DNA of 7,887 bases from contig JAAWCR010000012.1 in the NCBI GenBank assembly GCA_022793355.1, positions 1 to 7,887 of the forward strand, written 5' to 3'. Of this stretch, positions 5,204 through 7,887 are shown one piece after another (position 1 is the stretch's first letter; every line of letters begins with the position of its first letter). This DNA is from Lawsonibacter sp. GTDB lineage: Bacteria > Bacillota > Clostridia > Oscillospirales > Oscillospiraceae. The notes under the pieces are model-generated. The model saw only the letters and a list, made by a program, of their open reading frames with translations. It was not told the origin of the DNA and ran no database searches. A program made the translations under genes and the position numbers.

Positions 5204-6493
5204 TTAAAGAATCGTCTTTAAATGCTCCGCCGCCTCCCGGATGTGACCAAAAAGCGGGTCGGGGATATGGGGCAGCAGCTCGGTCTCTACCCCGGCGGGG
5301 GTGTAGCGGTTCTTTACCCCCATATAAATTCCGTCCAGGAACACCGACCCGCAGTGCCACTCCCCCCGGAGGGTGAGCAGTAGGGACAGGGCTCCGGAGG
5401 ACAGGGCGGGGGCCACATAGGGCTTGAAGCCAATCTCCCGCATTTTCAGGTTGGCAGTGACGGTGAGGCGGGTCAGCTCCTGGGACAGCGCCTCGTCATA
5501 GTGCTCGATGGAGTTGGCGATAAACAGACCTGTCCCGTGGGGCCCAAAGGACCGGCCCTCGGTGAGGAAGGAGGACAGCCGCCCGTCCCGCTTGGCAAAG
5601 TAGGCCGCCCGGGCGTTCATCACCCCCAGGCCGAAGCCCTGAATCTGCTCAGGCCGCAGGCCTCTGCCGTCCCACTGGTCATTTTCATCCCGGTTACTTT
5701 CCAGATAGGCAGTCTTGGCCAGGGGGTCCACCGGGTCAGAGACGGCACACCACAGGCCCTGGAACTGCTTTTCCCGGGCCATTTTTGCGTAGTGGGCTGC
5801 AATTTTGGCGTTGTTCTCAAACTGATACATCCGCACGTCTTTTACCTGAGAGCCTACCGGCGGGATGCCCTTGGAGGCCACAAAGACGAACATGTCGCAG
5901 TCAAAGAGGTTTTCCGGGGCAACTACCTCCACCTCCGGAAATACGTCGTAATTCCAGGGCAGGCTGATCTGCCCCATCTCAAACTCCCAGCGGTCGGTGA
6001 TCTGGCGGCTGAGGTCGCAGATGCCGATGGAGGAGATTACGTCTCCCCCCAGCAGCTTCAGCCCGGTGAGGAGGGTGGAGCCCACGTCCCCGATGGCCAG
6101 GATATTCACCCGCTTCCTGCCGGGGCGGGGGGACCACCGCAGCAGCGCCTCCCAGCCGGGGCGGCTGGTGTTGACGGCGGTGAGCCGGCCATCGGCAATG
6201 GTCTGCCGGACGTTCTCGTCCAGCTCCAGGGAGACGGTGGTTCCGTCAGACAGGGCGGCGGCTGTGGGGCCGTCGTCAAGACAGGGCAGGCGGGAGGCGT
6301 CCAGGGCCTCCAGGCTGTGCCCCGCCAGCAGCTGGCCGGGGTGGGTCACCTTGAAGGACCCACGGCCCAGCACCGGGTCGCCGGGGACGGCGGCGAACAG
6401 ACGCCAGCTGTTGGAGGGCTCCACCGGGGCTCCGAGGCCCTCCAGAGGGATGAGAGAAACCAGCGCCGCGCCGTTAATATTGTAATAATACAT
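5204..6493 (-). CDS. Divergent lactate/malate dehydrogenase-superfamily protein with an extra N-terminal domain
   Basis: This 429-residue protein is about 110 longer than LDH or MDH. Residues 1-120 form a domain I do not recognise. From about 128 it follows the LDH/MDH plan: nucleotide loop ILAIGDVGST (131-140; the first Gly of GxGxxG is Ala133), an acid after the second strand (Asp160, suggesting NAD rather than NADP), Arg221 in the mobile-loop position, SDPVD (252-256), MNAR (292-295) and GPHGTG with the catalytic-type His319. The C-terminus (FLDGIYMG, TPAGVE) matches the family end. By motif alignment the substrate arginines and His are kept, but the family Asn (NPVD) is Asp253 and the Asp paired to His (LDSAR) is Asn293. 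It could be an NAD-dependent hydroxyacid dehydrogenase with an unusual substrate, or a non-redox relative. The start ATG has GGAAGTGAT (6500-6508) six nt upstream. It lies 45 nt behind the phosphoribosyltransferase-like gene. Confidence 0.8.
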   Translation of the reverse strand: MYYYNINGAALVSLIPLEGLGAPVEPSNSWRLFAAVPGDPVLGRGSFKVTHPGQLLAGHSLEALDASRLPCLDDGPTAAALSDGTTVSLELDENVRQTIADGRLTAVNTSRPGWEALLRWSPRPGRKRVNILAIGDVGSTLLTGLKLLGGDVISSIGICDLSRQITDRWEFEMGQISLPWNYDVFPEVEVVAPENLFDCDMFVFVASKGIPPVGSQVKDVRMYQFENNAKIAAHYAKMAREKQFQGLWCAVSDPVDPLAKTAYLESNRDENDQWDGRGLRPEQIQGFGLGVMNARAAYFAKRDGRLSSFLTEGRSFGPHGTGLFIANSIEHYDEALSQELTRLTVTANLKMREIGFKPYVAPALSSGALSLLLTLRGEWHCGSVFLDGIYMGVKNRYTPAGVETELLPHIPDPLFGHIREAAEHLKTIL

Positions 6494-6538
6494 GATAATA
6501 TCACTTCCGGTATCGAATTTAGTGGCCGCGGCGTTTCA

Positions 6539-7887
6539 TTATTGGTTCTGCCGCAGCAGCTGCTCCAGGTCGTTTTCCAAGTAGACGGAGGCGGACAGGT
6601 TGGGGTCGTAGCGCAGGCAGGTGCCCTTGTCAGGGCACAAGGGAAGGATGACCGCCTCGGGCAGCCGGGACAGGGTGAGGTTGCGCCCGTAGAGGATGCG
6701 GTACTCCTGCTCCAGGGTGCGTATCACGTCTAAAGCCCCCTCCAGGCAGGTGCGGGAGAGCTTGAACACCGCCTCCTGGCCGCAGGGGTCCTGATAGACG
6801 GGGTTGGCGTAGGGCAGAATGTGGTTGATGCCGGGCAGCAGTCCGGGCACCGGCGACTTGGGCCGCCGCACCGTGTTGCCGCCGATGAAGGGGTAGAGGG
6901 TGGCCTCCACAAACCACTGGCGCAGGGTGGGCAGAAAGTAGATGGAGTCCACCGGCTGTTCCCAGGAATTCATCAGGTCCTTGCCATAGCCGGACAGTAC
7001 GCCCACCAGCACCACCTGGACCGGCACCCCCTCCTGACGCAGGATGGGGCCCAGCACCCGGAACCGAAAGCCCGGGTGCATCAGGTCGTCCACCAGAATC
7101 ACGGGGCGGTTGAAGGACTTGATGGTGCGCACCTGGCTGGGGATGGGGGCGTAGTAGGGAAAGGCCTCCAGGGTGCTCTCCTTCAGGTCAGGGGTGTACA
7201 CCTTGTCGGTGTGAATGGTCTTGGTCACAGTATTGGGGACAATTTTGCCCCGGAGCAGCTTGCCGAAGGGGACGCACATACTTTTGCCCAGCACCCGGGG
7301 GGTGGTGGGGACGGAGGGCACCTGGTTATAGGCGGTGATTTTCTCCAAAAGCCGCTGGTGGATGATATCGGCAGACAGGGTAAGCAGCACAGAGCCGGGG
7401 TAGAGGAGAGTCAAAGCCCGCTGGAGGTTCTGGTGGCTGCGGCGGATGGCGGACAGGACCCTGGGGTTGCGGGACAGGGGGTCCTGAATGGTGGTCTCCA
7501 GGTTCTGAATCAGGGCGGCGGGGGCGTGCATATCCGTCTCCCAGATGGGGCGGCCCTCCTCCCGGTTCAGGAAGCCGGTGCGAATCAGCACATCCTCCAG
7601 CTCCTCGCCCAAATGCCGGTCGTGGGGGCAGAACACTGCGTAAACACAGGACTCCTCCAGCGCCCGGGCCAGCAGCTCGCACAGCAGAAGTTGGCGGTAG
7701 TCTTTGAAGCGCTCCGGGGCCTCCACGGACAACAGGGTAATCAGCAGAGTTTTACCCGCCGCCCGCAGGCGGATCCGGTTGGCCAGCTCGGTATCCCCCA
7801 GGGCGGAGAACAGCTGTGAGGTGGTCAGGGACCGGTAGGCGATGCAGCCTAGAAGGTCTCCGTCTCCGGCCCGGCGCAGCAGCAGAA
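6539..7887 (-). CDS. Phosphoribosyltransferase-domain protein of unknown function (5' end outside the window)
   Basis: The frame stays open to the right edge, and the TTG at 7732 has no ribosome site, so the gene begins outside the window; 448 residues are visible. Numbering from Leu at 7732, residues 211-223 (VILVDDLMHPGFR, 7064-7102) are a good PRPP loop of type I phosphoribosyltransferases: hydrophobic strand, Asp-Asp, then Pro-Gly. Following strands (VVLVGVLSGYG) fit that fold. Before it lie McVPFGK and PNTVTKT motifs that I cannot assign. The visible N-terminal part, ending ELEDVLIRTGFL, resembles the end of a GNAT acetyltransferase domain; this is tentative. The C-terminal 90 residues contain four cysteines (Cys317, Cys329, Cys366, Cys372). 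It is the first visible gene of the three-gene operon. A role in making or modifying a ribosyl-phosphate or nucleotide compound is an inference from the PRPP loop alone. Confidence 0.75.
   Translation of the reverse strand, partial: LLLRRAGDGDLLGCIAYRSLTTSQLFSALGDTELANRIRLRAAGKTLLITLLSVEAPERFKDYRQLLLCELLARALEESCVYAVFCPHDRHLGEELEDVLIRTGFLNREEGRPIWETDMHAPAALIQNLETTIQDPLSRNPRVLSAIRRSHQNLQRALTLLYPGSVLLTLSADIIHQRLLEKITAYNQVPSVPTTPRVLGKSMCVPFGKLLRGKIVPNTVTKTIHTDKVYTPDLKESTLEAFPYYAPIPSQVRTIKSFNRPVILVDDLMHPGFRFRVLGPILRQEGVPVQVVLVGVLSGYGKDLMNSWEQPVDSIYFLPTLRQWFVEATLYPFIGGNTVRRPKSPVPGLLPGINHILPYANPVYQDPCGQEAVFKLSRTCLEGALDVIRTLEQEYRILYGRNLTLSRLPEAVILPLCPDKGTCLRYDPNLSASVYLENDLEQLLRQNQ

Noticed and set aside
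6525..6532. GCCGCGGC palindrome between the PRPP-loop and dehydrogenase-like genes
   Set aside because: Eight GC bases of symmetry are expected by chance in DNA of this composition, and no other signal supports it.
5501..6733. Open frame of 410 codons on the plus strand
   Set aside because: It is antisense to the dehydrogenase-like gene, runs into the next gene, and has low-complexity Gly/Val/Gln/His translation and no ribosome site. The minus-strand frame has clear family motifs.
7730..7732. TTG as the start of the PRPP-loop gene
   Set aside because: The frame continues without a stop to the window edge with sensible coding sequence, and there is no ribosome site before this TTG.
6821..7819. 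Open frame of 332 codons on the plus strand
   Set aside because: It is antisense to the PRPP-loop gene, and its His/Gln/Gly-rich translation is typical of a shadow frame.

Overview
The window looks like a chromosomal segment of a GC-rich member of the Clostridia, most likely Oscillospiraceae (Flavonifractor, Lawsonibacter or Pseudoflavonifractor type). Four things point there: the C-terminal part of an S-layer-homology surface protein of the kind common in that group, a SpoIIQ-like M23 protein with a possible forespore promoter, Gram-positive Shine-Dalgarno sequences with TTG and GTG starts, and sigma-A promoters with 17-bp spacers. There is no rRNA, tRNA, CRISPR array or insertion sequence, and no gene-free stretch longer than 300 bases.

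Left part (1-1391): the C-terminal 442 residues of a cell-surface protein run rightward off the left edge and end at a strong hairpin terminator. Next, leftward, comes a two-gene unit: rpiB (2375-2812) followed 29 nt later by a secreted NlpC/P60 endopeptidase with two SH3b domains (1392-2345). A good sigma-A promoter drives it, and an 18-bp perfect GC palindrome sits between that promoter and the rpiB ribosome site. Divergent to it is a membrane-anchored M23 metallopeptidase (2968-3723), started at TTG, with a sigma-F-like promoter. It resembles the sporulation protein SpoIIQ in its clostridial form with an intact LytM zinc site. It ends at a terminator whose stem core matches that of the first terminator.

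Middle (3755-4087): a small AT-richer gene for an unrecognised 66-residue protein has its own near-consensus promoter. That promoter rules out the longer TTG start and places the start at a GTG.

Right part (4088-7887): three leftward genes, with 45- and 57-nt gaps, form a probable operon whose promoter lies beyond the right edge. In transcription order they are a large protein with a phosphoribosyltransferase PRPP loop and a possible acetyltransferase-like N-terminal part (open at the right edge), a divergent lactate/malate-dehydrogenase-fold protein with an extra N-terminal domain of about 120 residues, and a flavodoxin-fold oxidoreductase with a four-cysteine motif and a degenerate extra domain. 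I know no characterised pathway that joins these three. This is the best candidate in the window for an undescribed metabolic system. In the dehydrogenase-like protein, the Asn and Asp that flank the active site in classical LDH/MDH appear exchanged (Asp253, Asn293), while the substrate arginines and the catalytic histidine seem to be kept.
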